A DNA stretch of 64,000 nucleotides from Rugamonas sp. (GTDB lineage: Bacteria; Pseudomonadota; Gammaproteobacteria; Burkholderiales; Burkholderiaceae_D): positions 1 to 64,000 of the forward strand of contig NZ_JANXMI010000294.1 of NCBI RefSeq assembly GCF_025354735.1. Direction: 5' to 3'. Position numbers and translations under genes: made by a program. Below are positions 24,066 to 33,900 of this stretch, one piece after another. The number at the start of each line of letters is the position of its first letter. Positions within the stretch are counted from its first letter, which is position 1. The notes beneath the pieces are model-generated. The model did not search any database, was not told where the DNA came from, and saw nothing but the letters and a program-made list of their open reading frames with translations.

Positions 24066-24278
24066 CCCTCTGTCCTTGGTACCTGAGAGATTACGGGATG
24101 ACTCCCGTGCGCCCCTTCGGTGGGCCGCCGGCGTGTGCCGCGGCCGCTCTCCAGAGTTGAGCCGGCGGCGCCCGCCATACAAGCGAACGCGCCAGTCCCT
24201 TGATCGGTCCTTTTGCCTGAGAGTTTTTGGGTAGTGCCCCTTCGGCGGCAACGCGAGTTTGCCCTCTCCCGATCAAGA
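24066..24278 (-). ncRNA. Tandem glycine riboswitch in the gcvT leader
   Basis: Read on the minus strand, two glycine aptamers follow each other. The first (about 24275-24205) has GGGAGAGGG, the core CCGAAGGGGCA and CTCTCAGGCAAAAGGACC. The second (about 24155-24066) has TGGAGAGCG, CCGAAGGGGCG and CTCTCAGGTACCAAGGACAGAGG. These are the conserved gcvT-RNA core elements. The final helix ends about 90 bases before the gcvT start. Known glycine riboswitches of this layout switch on gcv genes when glycine is abundant. The mechanism here (terminator or ribosome-site control) was not resolved by eye. Confidence 0.95.
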
Positions 24279-24284
24279 CTCGGG

Positions 24285-24313
24285 AATATATGTCAGAAGA
24301 CACTTGCTGTCAA
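24285..24313 (-). promoter_or_regulatory. Sigma-70 promoter of the gcv operon
   Basis: On the minus strand a perfect -35 box TTGACA (24308-24313) is separated by exactly 17 bases from TATATT (24285-24290). Transcription would start near 24278, at the 5' end of the riboswitch. Confidence 0.88.
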
Positions 24314-24375
24314 TCCAGAAGCGCTGATGGCGCGCACGAATGACGCACGCCAATACCACCGTAAAAACAACTCTT

Positions 24376-24384
24376 TGCTAAAAT
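24376..24384 (+). promoter_or_regulatory. Extended -10 promoter for the ClpP-like gene
   Basis: TGC-TAAAAT forms an extended -10 element 28 bases before the ATG at 24412. No good -35 box is present. The position implies a short leader with the AGAGGG ribosome site. Confidence 0.5.
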
Positions 24385-24411
24385 GAAGCTTCCAGTTTTC
24401 AGAGGGCAGCC

Positions 24412-24972
24412 ATGAGCGATGAGATAGAAAAATTCGAGGGGCATGCCTGGTTCACACTGTCGGGTGACGTCAATAGCGACATGGTGAGGCGCGTGTTCGA
24501 GGCCGCCGCCGACATGACCGAGGACCACATCGAGACCGCCCACATCCTGATCCAGTCCAACGGCGGCTATGTCAGCGACGGCATCTGCCTGTACAACTAC
24601 CTGAGCCAGCTGCCGGTCCGCATCGTGACTTACAACGCCGGCGCCGTCGCGTCGATCGCCGTGATTTTGTTCCTGGCCGGCGAGCAGCGTTACGCCAGCG
24701 AAACGTCGCGCTTCATGGTCCACAAATCGCACGCCAGCGCCCCGCACGGCGCGCGGCCGGACGCGCTGCGCATCATCGTCGAGGGCTTGCAGGCCGACGA
24801 TGCCCGCACCGAGCAAATCCTGCGCAAGCACGTGCGGCTGACCGAGGAACACTGGCACATCCACGCCTATTCCGATTTGCACCTGACGGCGGCCGAAGCG
24901 GAGGGCGTCGGCATGATAGACGCGGTACGCGATTTCGCGCCGCCCAAAGGTCAGCGCGTCACCAATATCTGA
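24412..24972 (+). CDS. Stand-alone ClpP-like serine peptidase
   Basis: The 186-residue protein aligns with the ClpP core. The oxyanion segment is SNGGYVSDG (residues 49-57). The nucleophile Ser81 is in AGAVASIAV, His104 in FMVHKS, and Asp155 in SDLHLTAAEAEGVGMID, matching the order and spacing of the ClpP Ser-His-Asp triad (111, 136, 185 in E. coli). The whole triad is therefore kept. It lacks the N-terminal propeptide and axial-loop region and is shorter than E. coli ClpP (207). No clpX or clpA gene is nearby and no signal peptide or membrane span is visible. Its ATPase partner, if any, and its substrates are unknown; a distant ClpP/crotonase-fold peptidase is the alternative label. It is divergent from gcvT and has its own AGAGGG ribosome site. 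Confidence 0.8.
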   Translation: MSDEIEKFEGHAWFTLSGDVNSDMVRRVFEAAADMTEDHIETAHILIQSNGGYVSDGICLYNYLSQLPVRIVTYNAGAVASIAVILFLAGEQRYASETSRFMVHKSHASAPHGARPDALRIIVEGLQADDARTEQILRKHVRLTEEHWHIHAYSDLHLTAAEAEGVGMIDAVRDFAPPKGQRVTNI

Positions 24973-25108
24973 TCAAAAAGCGTAGGGCCTGTAAACGCAG
25001 AAGAGCCTGTGACAGCGGCCGTGCCGTCGCAGACTCTCGGTACAGTGATGCTCCGTGGCCCGGCGGGCGCGTTCGCTTGCGCCGCATGGCCACTGCCGCT
25101 AGCCTGGG

Positions 25109-25315
25109 TTAGCGGTCTTTATTGCCCGTGCTGGACGATTTGCTGGACGAGCCAGCGCTGCCGGACTGCTTGTTGCCGTCGTTTTTGTGGCTTTGACGGC
25201 CAGCTTCGACGTGTTGCTCATGCGTGCCGCCCTGGGTGCCGCCGGTCGACGACTGCTTGCTGGCGCCGCCCTGGTTTTGCTTGCTGCCGCTACCGCTTTT
25301 TTGGTTCGAGTTCAT
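25109..25315 (-). CDS. Small hydrophilic low-complexity protein, possible stress protein
   Basis: This 68-residue protein is made almost only of Ser, Gly, Lys, Gln, Asn and Thr, with no hydrophobic core. The middle segment GTHEQHVEAGRQSHKNDG distantly recalls KGG-type stress proteins (GsiB-like), and the whole would be disordered. A good ribosome site (AAAGGA, seven bases before the ATG) supports translation. No enzyme function is implied. It is encoded on the minus strand, opposite the ClpP-like gene, which ends 136 bases away. That gap (24973-25108) shows nothing clear. Confidence 0.65.
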   Translation of the reverse strand: MNSNQKSGSGSKQNQGGASKQSSTGGTQGGTHEQHVEAGRQSHKNDGNKQSGSAGSSSKSSSTGNKDR

Positions 25316-25508
25316 CTTGATTCCTTTGCAAAAAATGAAAAAGTCACCGTCCGGTCCCGTATCGGTCCAAGGCCTGCTTGGGTAATGGAAAGCCTTGGAC
25401 TGATGCGTTTCCGGTGCAGCAATGATGCGATTCCATCCATGTTTTCGCTATCGGAATTTGACTTGCGGCCTTGTAGGCGCAGGCCTTGCATCGGCCCTTG
25501 CGCCGCCG

Positions 25509-27290
25509 TCAGAACTCTTCCCATTCCACGTCGTTGCTGCCGTTCTTGACGGTGCCGCCCGGCCGGCGCGGCGGCGCTTTGCGGGCGGCGGGCAGGCGCA
25601 GCGGCGCGGCGCCGGGCGTGGCCGGCACAGCGGACGGTGCGCCGGCGCTTGCCGCAGCAGTGGCCGTAGCCGCGCCGGTGGCGACCGGATCAGCCGCCGC
25701 CTTGGCCGGCCCGGCCGCCTCGCCGCCGCTAAAGACGCCGATGACGGCGCTGAGCTTGCCCGTTTCCTCGCGCATCGCCGTCGCCGCCGCTGCCGCCTGT
25801 TCGACCAGCGCGGCGTTCTGCTGGGTGGCCTGGTCCATCGCAGCGATGGCGTGGTGGACTTGTTCCAGTCCGGCCGTCTGCTCGGCGCTGGCGTGGGCGA
25901 TCTCGCCGATGATGTCGGTCACCCGCTTGACGCTGCCGACCACCGCTTCCATGGTGTTGCGGGCCTTGTCGGCCAGTTGCGTGCCCAGCACCACCTTGTC
26001 GACGGAATCGTCGATCAGCACCTTGATTTCCTTGGCGGCGGCGGCGCTGCGCTGGGCCAGGTTGCGCACTTCCGACGCGACGACGGCGAAGCCGCGACCC
26101 TGTTCGCCGGCGCGGGCGGCCTCGACGGCGGCGTTCAGGGCCAGGATGTTGGTCTGGAAGGCGATGCCGTCGATGACGCCGATGATTTCGGCGATCTTCT
26201 TCGACGAATCGTTAATCGACGCCATCGTGCCGACCACCTGCGCCACGTCGGCGCCGCCCTTGACCGCCACTTCCGAGGCCGACACCGCCAGCTTGTTGGC
26301 CTGCACGGCGTGCTCGGCGTTCTGCTTGACGGTCGACGTCAGTTGTTCCATCGAGGAGGCGGTCTGCTCCAGCGAAGCGGCTTGCTGCTCGGTGCGCCTG
26401 GACAAGTCCAGATTGCCGGCCGCGATCTCGCCGGCCGCGCCGCTGATGGTGCTGGCGCCGCTGCGCACCTGGCCGACCAGGGTGAGCAGGCTGTCGTTCA
26501 TGTCCCGCATGGCGAGCAACAGTTGCTCGGTTTCATCGCGGGTGCCGGCGCTGATGCGGGTGCTCGCCGGCATGCTCAAGCGCGTGCCCAGGTCGCCGTC
26601 CGCGATGCGGCGCGCCACGCGGACCGCCTCGCGCAGCGGGGTGGCGATGGAGCGCGCCACCGACAACGCCAGCAGCGTGCCGGTCGAGATCGACAGGGTC
26701 AGCAAGCCCCACGTCAGCCAGCGGGCGCCCTCGTAGATGGCGTCGGCGTCGCGGGCGGCCTGCTGGCTGCCGTCCATGTCGAGCGCGACCAGCTTGTCGA
26801 GGCCGCCGCCCATCGCCTCGGCCAGTTGCTGCACGCTGCCTTTGAGTAAAGCCCGCGCCTCGTCCTTCTTGCCGTCGCGCGACAGGGCCAGCAGCCTGGC
26901 CTGCTCCTGGGCGAAGTCGGCGCCCTGGCGCGTCAGCTGCGTCACCATGGCTTGCGGCGCCGGGTCGGTCAGCGTGCTCGACAGCTGAGCCAGGTTGGCG
27001 CGGTAGGCGGCGGTCGCATCGTTTAATTTTTTGTCCAGGGCGTCGATACCATCCTGGTCGGCGCTTAAAATATGCTGAGCTTGCCAAGTGCGGAGTTCCT
27101 GTAAATCATGCTTGAGCGACAATGTTGAGATAATATCGGGCAACCACTTGCCGGACAGCCGGGTCGAAGCGCGGTCGATGTCGCCCATGCGGCCCAGGGC
27201 GGAAACGCCCAGCAGCACGGTCAGGCCGAGCACGAGCGCGAAGGCGGCCAGCAGTTTGCTGGCGGTGGCCAGGTTTTGCAGGAATTTCAT
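25509..27290 (-). CDS. Methyl-accepting chemotaxis protein with CheR-tethering tail
   Basis: The 593-residue chemoreceptor has a first membrane helix (about 10-30), a periplasmic four-helix-bundle sensor with a conserved KWLPD-type start, a second helix (about 186-208), HAMP and a signalling domain with tip [24 protein letters not shown] and [16 protein letters not shown]. After an Ala/Pro-rich linker of about 70 residues, the protein ends in EWEEF (589-593), resembling the NWETF pentapeptide that tethers CheR and CheB to high-abundance receptors in enteric bacteria. The layout is like Tsr/Tar-family receptors common in Burkholderiales. A TATCCTTGG sequence precedes the ATG but no clear flagellar sigma-28 promoter was seen upstream. 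Confidence 0.93.
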   Translation of the reverse strand: MKFLQNLATASKLLAAFALVLGLTVLLGVSALGRMGDIDRASTRLSGKWLPDIISTLSLKHDLQELRTWQAQHILSADQDGIDALDKKLNDATAAYRANLAQLSSTLTDPAPQAMVTQLTRQGADFAQEQARLLALSRDGKKDEARALLKGSVQQLAEAMGGGLDKLVALDMDGSQQAARDADAIYEGARWLTWGLLTLSISTGTLLALSVARSIATPLREAVRVARRIADGDLGTRLSMPASTRISAGTRDETEQLLLAMRDMNDSLLTLVGQVRSGASTISGAAGEIAAGNLDLSRRTEQQAASLEQTASSMEQLTSTVKQNAEHAVQANKLAVSASEVAVKGGADVAQVVGTMASINDSSKKIAEIIGVIDGIAFQTNILALNAAVEAARAGEQGRGFAVVASEVRNLAQRSAAAAKEIKVLIDDSVDKVVLGTQLADKARNTMEAVVGSVKRVTDIIGEIAHASAEQTAGLEQVHHAIAAMDQATQQNAALVEQAAAAATAMREETGKLSAVIGVFSGGEAAGPAKAAADPVATGAATATAAASAGAPSAVPATPGAAPLRLPAARKAPPRRPGGTVKNGSNDVEWEEF

Positions 27291-27480
27291 CTGATATCCT
27301 TGGACGGTGGAGGAGATGGCGACTGTCGGGCAGCCGGTGCCGACGTGTTATCTTAAGGAAACTTGCATCCTGATCCTTGCGCAGGCTCAAGGTCGGCCAC
27401 TAGCGTGGAAGCAATTGCGGCGTGCGTTGCCGGGCGATACAAAAGAAAGCCGGAAATAAGGCCAATAGTTTCCATTTGCC

Positions 27481-27498
27481 TATTGCCATGCGGCAATA
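27481..27498. promoter_or_regulatory. Inverted repeat before the DUF1631 gene
   Basis: TATTGCC-ATGC-GGCAATA has perfect 7-bp arms and sits between a TTTGCC-like -35 and a TAATGT-like -10 sequence, so it could be an operator overlapping a promoter. This is a suggestion from position only. Confidence 0.4.
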
Positions 27499-27540
27499 AT
27501 GTGTCAGAATGTGGTAACGCGGCCAGATAAAGACGGGCTG

Positions 27541-29955
27541 ATGCCGCGGCAGCCGACCACCAGTGGGTCAACAACCATGATGCCTATTTCAACCAACAGC
27601 ACGGCGCCGAAAAAGACGGTTTCGCCGCGGCATGCCTTGCTGGAAGAGCTGATCGGCATCGTCACGCGGCACCTCAACGATCAATATCTGGACTTGTTCG
27701 CCAAGCTTGGCGGCGCGCTGATCGACGCCACCGACGGCGACACGCGCGCCATGCAGCAGCGCATCCGGGCCGGCAATATGCTGCGCAACAGCAGCATGGC
27801 GTTTTTGCATCTCGCCAGCGGCATGCTGGAAAAGACGCTGCGCTGCGAAATAGCCTTGCTGGCGCCGGCGCCGCAAGCCCGCTCGCGCGAGGCGGCTCAG
27901 CCGCTAGGTCTGGTTCCCTACGAGGAAATGGACAATAAAGTGGCCGTCGGCGGCATCAGCAAGCCGTTCGAGGTGCTGTACGGCGACTCCTTGCAAACCC
28001 TGAACGTGCGGCTGGCCTTTTTGCTGGAGCGCGATATCCTGCGCCTGAACCAGAATCCTTTCCGTCCCGATGTCTTCCTCGTCGCCCTGCAACAGGCATG
28101 GCTGGAGTTCGATACCGATCCGGAGTCGGCCAACCTGCTGTTGCCGCTGTTAAAACCGGGCATGTTCCTTGATCTGGGGCCGATGCTCGAAGCGCTGAAC
28201 CTGGCCTTGCAGCGCAAGGGTGTGCTGCCCGGTTCGGTGGACGGCTACAAGGGCCGCAAGGCCGATGTGCCGCCGGCGCCCGCTTTCTCGCCGGCGCCGG
28301 CGCGCGGCCAGCAGGCGGCGCTGGCGCAGCAGTTGCGGCAGTTTTTTGCCGCCAGCGGCGTCGGCGCCACCGAAGAAATCGACCTCGGCATCCCGGACAT
28401 CCCGGCGGGCGCGGTCGTCACCGGCGGCGCCTGGGTGCAGGGGGCGGCGCAAGGTTTTCACGGCGCGCAGGACAATGAGGCGGCGCGGCGGCAGTCGCAG
28501 GTCGGCGCCAAGCGGCCACTGCTGAGCTACCTGGCCCAGTTGCAGCACGCCATGCCGGCCGTGGCGCAGATGACGTCGACGGGCATCATGGCGGCCGCGT
28601 CGGCCATGTCCGCCGGTTATGTCACCTCGGCCACCTCGGGCAACGCGTCGCCGGGCAATGGCGCGGCCGCAGGGCAGGGCGGCCAGGCGCGTCCGGCGAA
28701 TGTGTTTTATCTGCCGCGCCTCAAGGAAAGCATGCCGCAGGGCAGCCTGTCGCGCGCCGACGAAAGCACCATCGACTTGCTGTCGGCCATCTTCGACACC
28801 GTGTTCCAGGACCAGAGCATTTCCCAGGAAATCCGCGACCTGATCCGTTTCCTGCAAATTCCCGTGCTCAAGGCGGCGCTGGTCGACAAGGATTTCTTCT
28901 TCCAGGAAGCACACCCGGCGCGGCGCCTGATCGACTTGCTGTCGCGCATGGGCTGGGAGCAGCGCAAGGGGCCGGAAGATCCGCTGTTCCAGGCCATGCA
29001 GCGCAGCGTCGACCGGGTCGGCCGCGATTACGATCACGAATTGTCGGTCTTCACGGAAGCCGTCGACGAGCTCGAAGCGTCGATCAAGGCCGAGGAGGCG
29101 GCCGCCGCCGCCGCCATCGCCGAACCCATCGCCGCCGCCCTGAAGCAGGAAAGGATGGCCGAGGCCGGTCGCTCGGCGCGCGACGCCGTGGCCTTGCGCA
29201 TCGGCACCGGTGAAGTGGTGGCCGTGGTCGAAGCCTTCCTGGAAAACAAATGGGTGTCGGTGCTGACCATCGCCTACAGCGTCGACGACGACAAGCCCGG
29301 CGCCGTCAACAGCGCCACCCGCACCATGGACGAGCTGATCTGGAGCGTCAAGCCGAAGTTGAGCGCGCCGGAGCGCAAGCGTTTGATCGCCAAGCTGCCC
29401 AGCCTGCTGTCTTCGCTCAACAAGTGGCTCGACATCATCAAGTGGCAAGACGCCGACCGCCTGCAATTCTTCGCCGAGCTGGCCGAATGCCACGCTTCCA
29501 TCGTCCGCGCGCCGCTGGAATTGGCGCCGGAGCGCCAGGTCGAACTGGCGATGCAGGCCGCGCAGCAGGCGGCCGAGCGCCGGCTCGAATTGCAGGCCCG
29601 GCAGGCCCAGGCGCAGACCGCGGCGCCCGCGCCGCAAGCGCACGACGACGAGGCCGTCATCGAGGTCGACAGTCTGGCGCGCGGCATGTGGGTCGAGTTC
29701 GCGCAGCCCGACGGCGGCCGGCGCAAGGTCAAGCTCGCGTGGATCAGCCCGCTGCGCACCCTGTATATTTTCTCCACCGCCGCGCGGCAGGAAGCGTTTT
29801 CGATGTCGGGCCTGGCGCTGGCGGCGCAGTTCCGCGACGGCGGCGCGCAACTGGTGCGCAGCGAGGGCGTGGTCGCCATGGCCTTGACGCAGGCGATGTC
29901 GCAGGCGGCCGTCAACGATCCGGCGATCGCGGCGCAGCGAAGCGCCTACGCTTGA
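27541..29955 (+). CDS. DUF1631 family protein
   Basis: The 804-residue protein matches the DUF1631 family (PF07793) of beta- and gammaproteobacteria, sometimes wrongly named thymidine phosphorylase. It is largely alpha-helical. Recognisable family stretches are the N-terminal RHALLEELIGIVTRHLND, the middle TIDLLSAIFDTVFQD...IRFLQIPVLKAALVD, and a C-terminal beta-rich PilZ-like segment (ARGMWVEF...KLAWISPLRTLYIFS). Low-complexity Ala/Gln-rich links separate them. The biochemical role is not known; the PilZ-like end suggests a link to cyclic-di-GMP, which is only inference because the Arg motif is not clear. Starts at 27499, 27541 and 27577 are in frame and none has a good ribosome site. Confidence 0.82.
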   Translation: MPRQPTTSGSTTMMPISTNSTAPKKTVSPRHALLEELIGIVTRHLNDQYLDLFAKLGGALIDATDGDTRAMQQRIRAGNMLRNSSMAFLHLASGMLEKTLRCEIALLAPAPQARSREAAQPLGLVPYEEMDNKVAVGGISKPFEVLYGDSLQTLNVRLAFLLERDILRLNQNPFRPDVFLVALQQAWLEFDTDPESANLLLPLLKPGMFLDLGPMLEALNLALQRKGVLPGSVDGYKGRKADVPPAPAFSPAPARGQQAALAQQLRQFFAASGVGATEEIDLGIPDIPAGAVVTGGAWVQGAAQGFHGAQDNEAARRQSQVGAKRPLLSYLAQLQHAMPAVAQMTSTGIMAAASAMSAGYVTSATSGNASPGNGAAAGQGGQARPANVFYLPRLKESMPQGSLSRADESTIDLLSAIFDTVFQDQSISQEIRDLIRFLQIPVLKAALVDKDFFFQEAHPARRLIDLLSRMGWEQRKGPEDPLFQAMQRSVDRVGRDYDHELSVFTEAVDELEASIKAEEAAAAAAIAEPIAAALKQERMAEAGRSARDAVALRIGTGEVVAVVEAFLENKWVSVLTIAYSVDDDKPGAVNSATRTMDELIWSVKPKLSAPERKRLIAKLPSLLSSLNKWLDIIKWQDADRLQFFAELAECHASIVRAPLELAPERQVELAMQAAQQAAERRLELQARQAQAQTAAPAPQAHDDEAVIEVDSLARGMWVEFAQPDGGRRKVKLAWISPLRTLYIFSTAARQEAFSMSGLALAAQFRDGGAQLVRSEGVVAMALTQAMSQAAVNDPAIAAQRSAYA

Positions 29956-30081
29956 TTGATGCCGATTCACCCGGGCCGTCTTCCTCCCCCATCGCGAAAT
30001 ATTTTCCTTCTCGCAATATTCCCTAAATTACCCACGGTTGTGCTTAAATGATGGTGCGCCGCAAAACGGCGCGCCCAGCGG

Positions 30082-30100
30082 CGCCTCAGGCGTTTTTTTT
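30082..30100 (+). terminator. Intrinsic terminator after the DUF1631 gene
   Basis: CGCC-TCA-GGCG followed by eight T residues, preceded by a second hairpin (GCGCCG/CGGCGC) at about 30055-30072. It ends only 18 bases before the start of the PAP2 gene, so that gene must rely on read-through or on a promoter close to its start. Confidence 0.8.
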
Positions 30101-30118
30101 CTGGCACGATGTTCGACG

Positions 30119-30775
30119 ATGAAGGTTTTTGGCATGATGTTGTGGCGTGACTTGAGTTTGGTGGGCAGTTTGGCGGTGACCGGTCCCATCGGCGTCGCCA
30201 TCGCCGTGTGGCTGCTGGCGGGCCAGTCGTGGCGCTTGACCTTGTCCTGGTGTCTGCTGTTCGGCGCCGGCATGGCCCTGGTGGTGCTGACCAAGGTGGC
30301 GTTCATCGGCTGGGGCCTGGGCGTGGAGTCGGTCGAATTCTCGGGCTTCAGCGGCCACGCCATGCGCGCCGCCGCCGTGTTCCCGGTCGCCTGCTACCTC
30401 GGCTGCCGCCAGCTGGGCGCGTCGGCGCGGGTGTGGGGCACGCTGGCCGGCATCGCGGTCGCCGTGCTCATCAGCCTGTCGCGGATTTATGTGCAAGCCC
30501 ATTCGGTGTCCGAGGTCGTCACCGGCACGCTGCTGGGGCTGATGGTCGCCGCCGCCTTCATCTGGCATGCCAGCACCGAACATCATCTGGCGCTGAGCCG
30601 CGTGTTGCTGGTGCTGTGCATCCCCATCCTGCTGGTCGCGCCGCGGCTGGAGCCGGTGCCGACCGAGCAGTGGATGACCGAGCTCGCTTTACTGCTGTCC
30701 GGCCACGACGAGCCGTTTACGCGCGATCAATGGCGCAGGCCGGATCGCGGCGTGGGCCAGCGCCCGTCTTTGTAA
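30119..30775 (+). CDS. PAP2-family membrane phosphatase-like protein
   Basis: The 218-residue protein has five or six membrane spans and two of the three phosphatase motifs of the PAP2 superfamily: SGFSGHAMRAA (motif 2, SGH) and SRIYVQAHSVSEVVTG (motif 3, SRxxxxxH). The acidic residue after motif-3 His is Glu instead of the usual Asp, and motif 1 (KxxxxxxRP) is reduced to a Lys without Arg-Pro, so activity is uncertain. Relatives dephosphorylate undecaprenyl pyrophosphate, phosphatidic acid or lipid A. The ATG at 30119 (or 30134) follows a terminator closely. The gene is followed by the smc promoter region. Confidence 0.78.
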   Translation: MKVFGMMLWRDLSLVGSLAVTGPIGVAIAVWLLAGQSWRLTLSWCLLFGAGMALVVLTKVAFIGWGLGVESVEFSGFSGHAMRAAAVFPVACYLGCRQLGASARVWGTLAGIAVAVLISLSRIYVQAHSVSEVVTGTLLGLMVAAAFIWHASTEHHLALSRVLLVLCIPILLVAPRLEPVPTEQWMTELALLLSGHDEPFTRDQWRRPDRGVGQRPSL

Positions 30776-30816
30776 GCGGACCATGCTGTTTTTTGGCCGG
30801 TTTTCCGTGCGTAAAA

Positions 30817-30825
30817 TGGTATGAT
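30817..30825 (+). promoter_or_regulatory. Extended -10 promoter upstream of smc
   Basis: TGG-TATGAT forms an extended -10 element about 100 bases before the smc start. No convincing -35 box at 16-18 bases was found. Confidence 0.5.
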
Positions 30826-30928
30826 AGTTTACTTTGCAAGAGGGGCGCCCGCGCTGTGGCACAGGTGGCTGGACGGTCCTCTGGCGCCAACCTGATTGCC
30901 GCCAGCGGCAAAGAACTGTTAAAACAAC

Positions 30929-33900
30929 GTGCGACTCTCCTCCATCAAATTGTCGGGATTTAAGTCTTTCGTCGATCCCACCAATTTCCAGGTGCCGGGC
31001 CAGTTGGTCGGCGTGGTCGGACCCAACGGCTGCGGCAAGTCCAACATCATCGACGCCGTGCGCTGGGTGCTGGGCGAATCGAAGGCGTCGGAGTTGCGCG
31101 GCGAGTCGATGCAGGACGTGATCTTCAACGGCTCCACCCACCGCAAGCCGGCCGGGCGCGCGTCCGTCGAGCTGATCTTCGACAACCACGACGGCAAGGC
31201 CTCCGGCCAGTGGGGCCAGTACGCCGAGATCGCCGTCAAGCGCACGCTCACGCGCGACGGCACCTCCACCTATTACATCAACGGCCAGCCGGTGCGCCGG
31301 CGCGACATCCAGGATATCTTCCTGGGCACGGGCCTCGGCCCGCGCGCCTACGCCATCATCGGCCAGGGCATGATTTCGCGCATCATCGAATCGCGCCCGG
31401 AAGAGCTGCGCGTGTTCCTCGAAGAAGCGGCCGGCGTGTCGAAGTACAAGGAGCGCCGCCGCGAGACCGAGAACCGGCTGCAGGACACGCGTGAAAACCT
31501 GCTGCGCGTGGACGACATCTTGCGCGAGCTGAACAGCAATCTGGACAAGCTCCAGGCCCAGGCCGCCGTCGCCACCAAATTCCATGCCCTGCAAGCGGAC
31601 CAGGAAGAAAAGCAGAAGCTGCTCTGGCTGCTGCGCAAGAACGAGGCCGAGGGCGAGCAAAAGCGCTACTTCCGCGAAGTCGAGCAGGCCCAGACCGACC
31701 TGGAGGAACAGACCGCCAAGCTGCGCAACGTCGAGCTGACCCTGGAGCAGATGCGCCAGGCCCACTTCGCCGTCGGCGACCGCCTGCACACGGCGCAGGG
31801 CCATCTATACCAGACCAACGCCGACATCGGCAGCCTGGAGGCGCAGATCAAGTTCGTGCTCGAATCGCGCAGCCGTCTGCAGGCGCAGCTGGCGACGCTG
31901 ACGGCGCAGCGCGACCAGTGGCAGAGCCAGGCGCAGGAATATGGCGGGCAGATCGAGGAAGCCGAGTTCAACCTGGAAGAATTGGCGGCCAAGGTCGAGC
32001 AGTCGCAGATGATGGCCGAGCAAAAAAGCGAATCGCTGCCGATGCTGGAGCAGGCCTGGCGCGAGGCGCAGACCAGCAGCACGGAGTCGCGCGCCCGCAT
32101 CATGCAGGCGCAGCAGCAGCTGGAACTGGAATCAGCGCACCAGCGCAACGCCTCGAATATCCTCAACAGTCTGGCGACGCGGCGCGAGCGCCTGCAACAG
32201 GAAAAGAACGGCTTGAACCTGCCGGACAGCGGCCGCCTCGTCAACCTGAAAATGCAGCTGGAAGAACAGCAGCAGGCGCTGGAAGAGCAGGGCTACCATC
32301 TGGAAGAGGCGCTGGAGCAGCAGCCGCGCCTGGAAGAGGAACGCGGCGCCGCGCAGACCCAGGTCAACGCCGAGACGGCCGGCAATGCCCAGCTCGAAGC
32401 GCGGCTGAACGCGCTGCGCCAGATGCAGGAGCGGGTGCAGACGCAGGGCAAGGTCCAGCCGTGGCTGAAGAAGCACGAGCTCGACACGCTGCCGCAGCTG
32501 TGGCAAAAGCTGCACATCGAGCAGGGCTGGGAAACGGCGATGGAAGCCATCCTGCGCGAGCGCACGTCGGCGCTGCAGATGTCGAACATCGAGTGGGCCA
32601 AGGCCTTCTTCAACGACGCGCCGCCGGCCAAGCTGGCCCTGTTCGCGCCGTCGCCGGCGACGCCGCCGGCGCCCTTCGACGTGGCCGGCCTGAAGCCCTT
32701 CCTGCACTTGCTGAAGCTGAACGATCCCGGCCTGCGCGGCCTGCTGCAAGACTGGCTGCACAACGTCTACAGCGCCGACGACGCGGCCGAGGCCTTCGCC
32801 GAACGGGGCCGGCTGCCGGCCGGCGGCTACTTCGTCACGAAGCAAGGCCACGTCATCACGCCGGGCAGCGTGCGCTTCTACGCCGCCGATTCCGAGCAGG
32901 ACGGCATGCTGGGCCGCCAGCAGGAAATCGAGAACCTGACCAAGCAGCTGCGCGCGCAGCAGATGCTGGCCGACGAGGCGCGCGCCCGCTCGGTGCGCGC
33001 CGACGCGGCCGTCGCCAACCTGACGCGCCAGCTGACCGAGTTCCGCGCCAAAAGCCAGAGCCTGACGCAAGCCGTGCACACGCTGCAGCTGGACGTCGTG
33101 AAGCTGTCGGAAATCGAGGCGCGCTTCAACCAGCGCAGCGACCAGATCGAGACCGACCTGGCCGAGATCGCCGCGCAGGAGGCCGAGCAAATGCACGTCA
33201 AGCTCGAATCGGAAGAAAAATTCGAGCAGCTCGATATGGAGCTGGGCAATCTGCAGGGCGAGCATGAGGACGGCCAGACCGCCTTCATGGAAAAGGAACG
33301 GCGCCTCACCGACGCCCGCGAAAAGCTGCGCGACATGGAACGCGCGGCGCAGGAAGCACAGTTCGCCGAGAAGTCGCAGCGCAGCAAGATCGACGAGCTG
33401 CGCCGCAGCATCGCCACCGCCAGCACGCAGGCGGCGCAGGTGGCGGCCAGTCTGGCGGCCGGCCAGAGCGAGCTGGAAAGCCTGGAGTCCGGCGCCGCCA
33501 ACGAGGGCTTGCAAGAGCTGCTGGAACGGCGCACCGGGCAGGAGCGCGCGCTGTCGGACGCGCGCCACGAGCTCGACCAGATCACCCAGCAGCTGCGCGC
33601 CTTCGAGGAGGGCCGCATGTCGGCCGAGCGCACTTTGCAGCCGCAGCGCGACAAGATCATGGAAATGCAGCTCAAGGAACAGGCCGCGCGCCTGAACCAG
33701 GAACAGTACGCGGCCCAGCTGGCCGAGGCGCAGGCCGACGAGGCGGCGCTGTCGGCCAAGCTGCACGCCGACATGAAGCCGTCCTACCTGCAGGGCGAGG
33801 TGACGCGGCTGACCAACGCCATCGCCGGCCTCGGGGCCGTCAACCTGGCCGCGCTCGACGAGCTGGCCCAGGCGTCCGAACGCAAGAACTTCCTCGACGC

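Noticed and set aside
25316-25508. Additional small gene between the small hydrophilic protein and the chemoreceptor
   Set aside because: Frames in this stretch have no ribosome site and translate to Arg/Pro-rich shadows.
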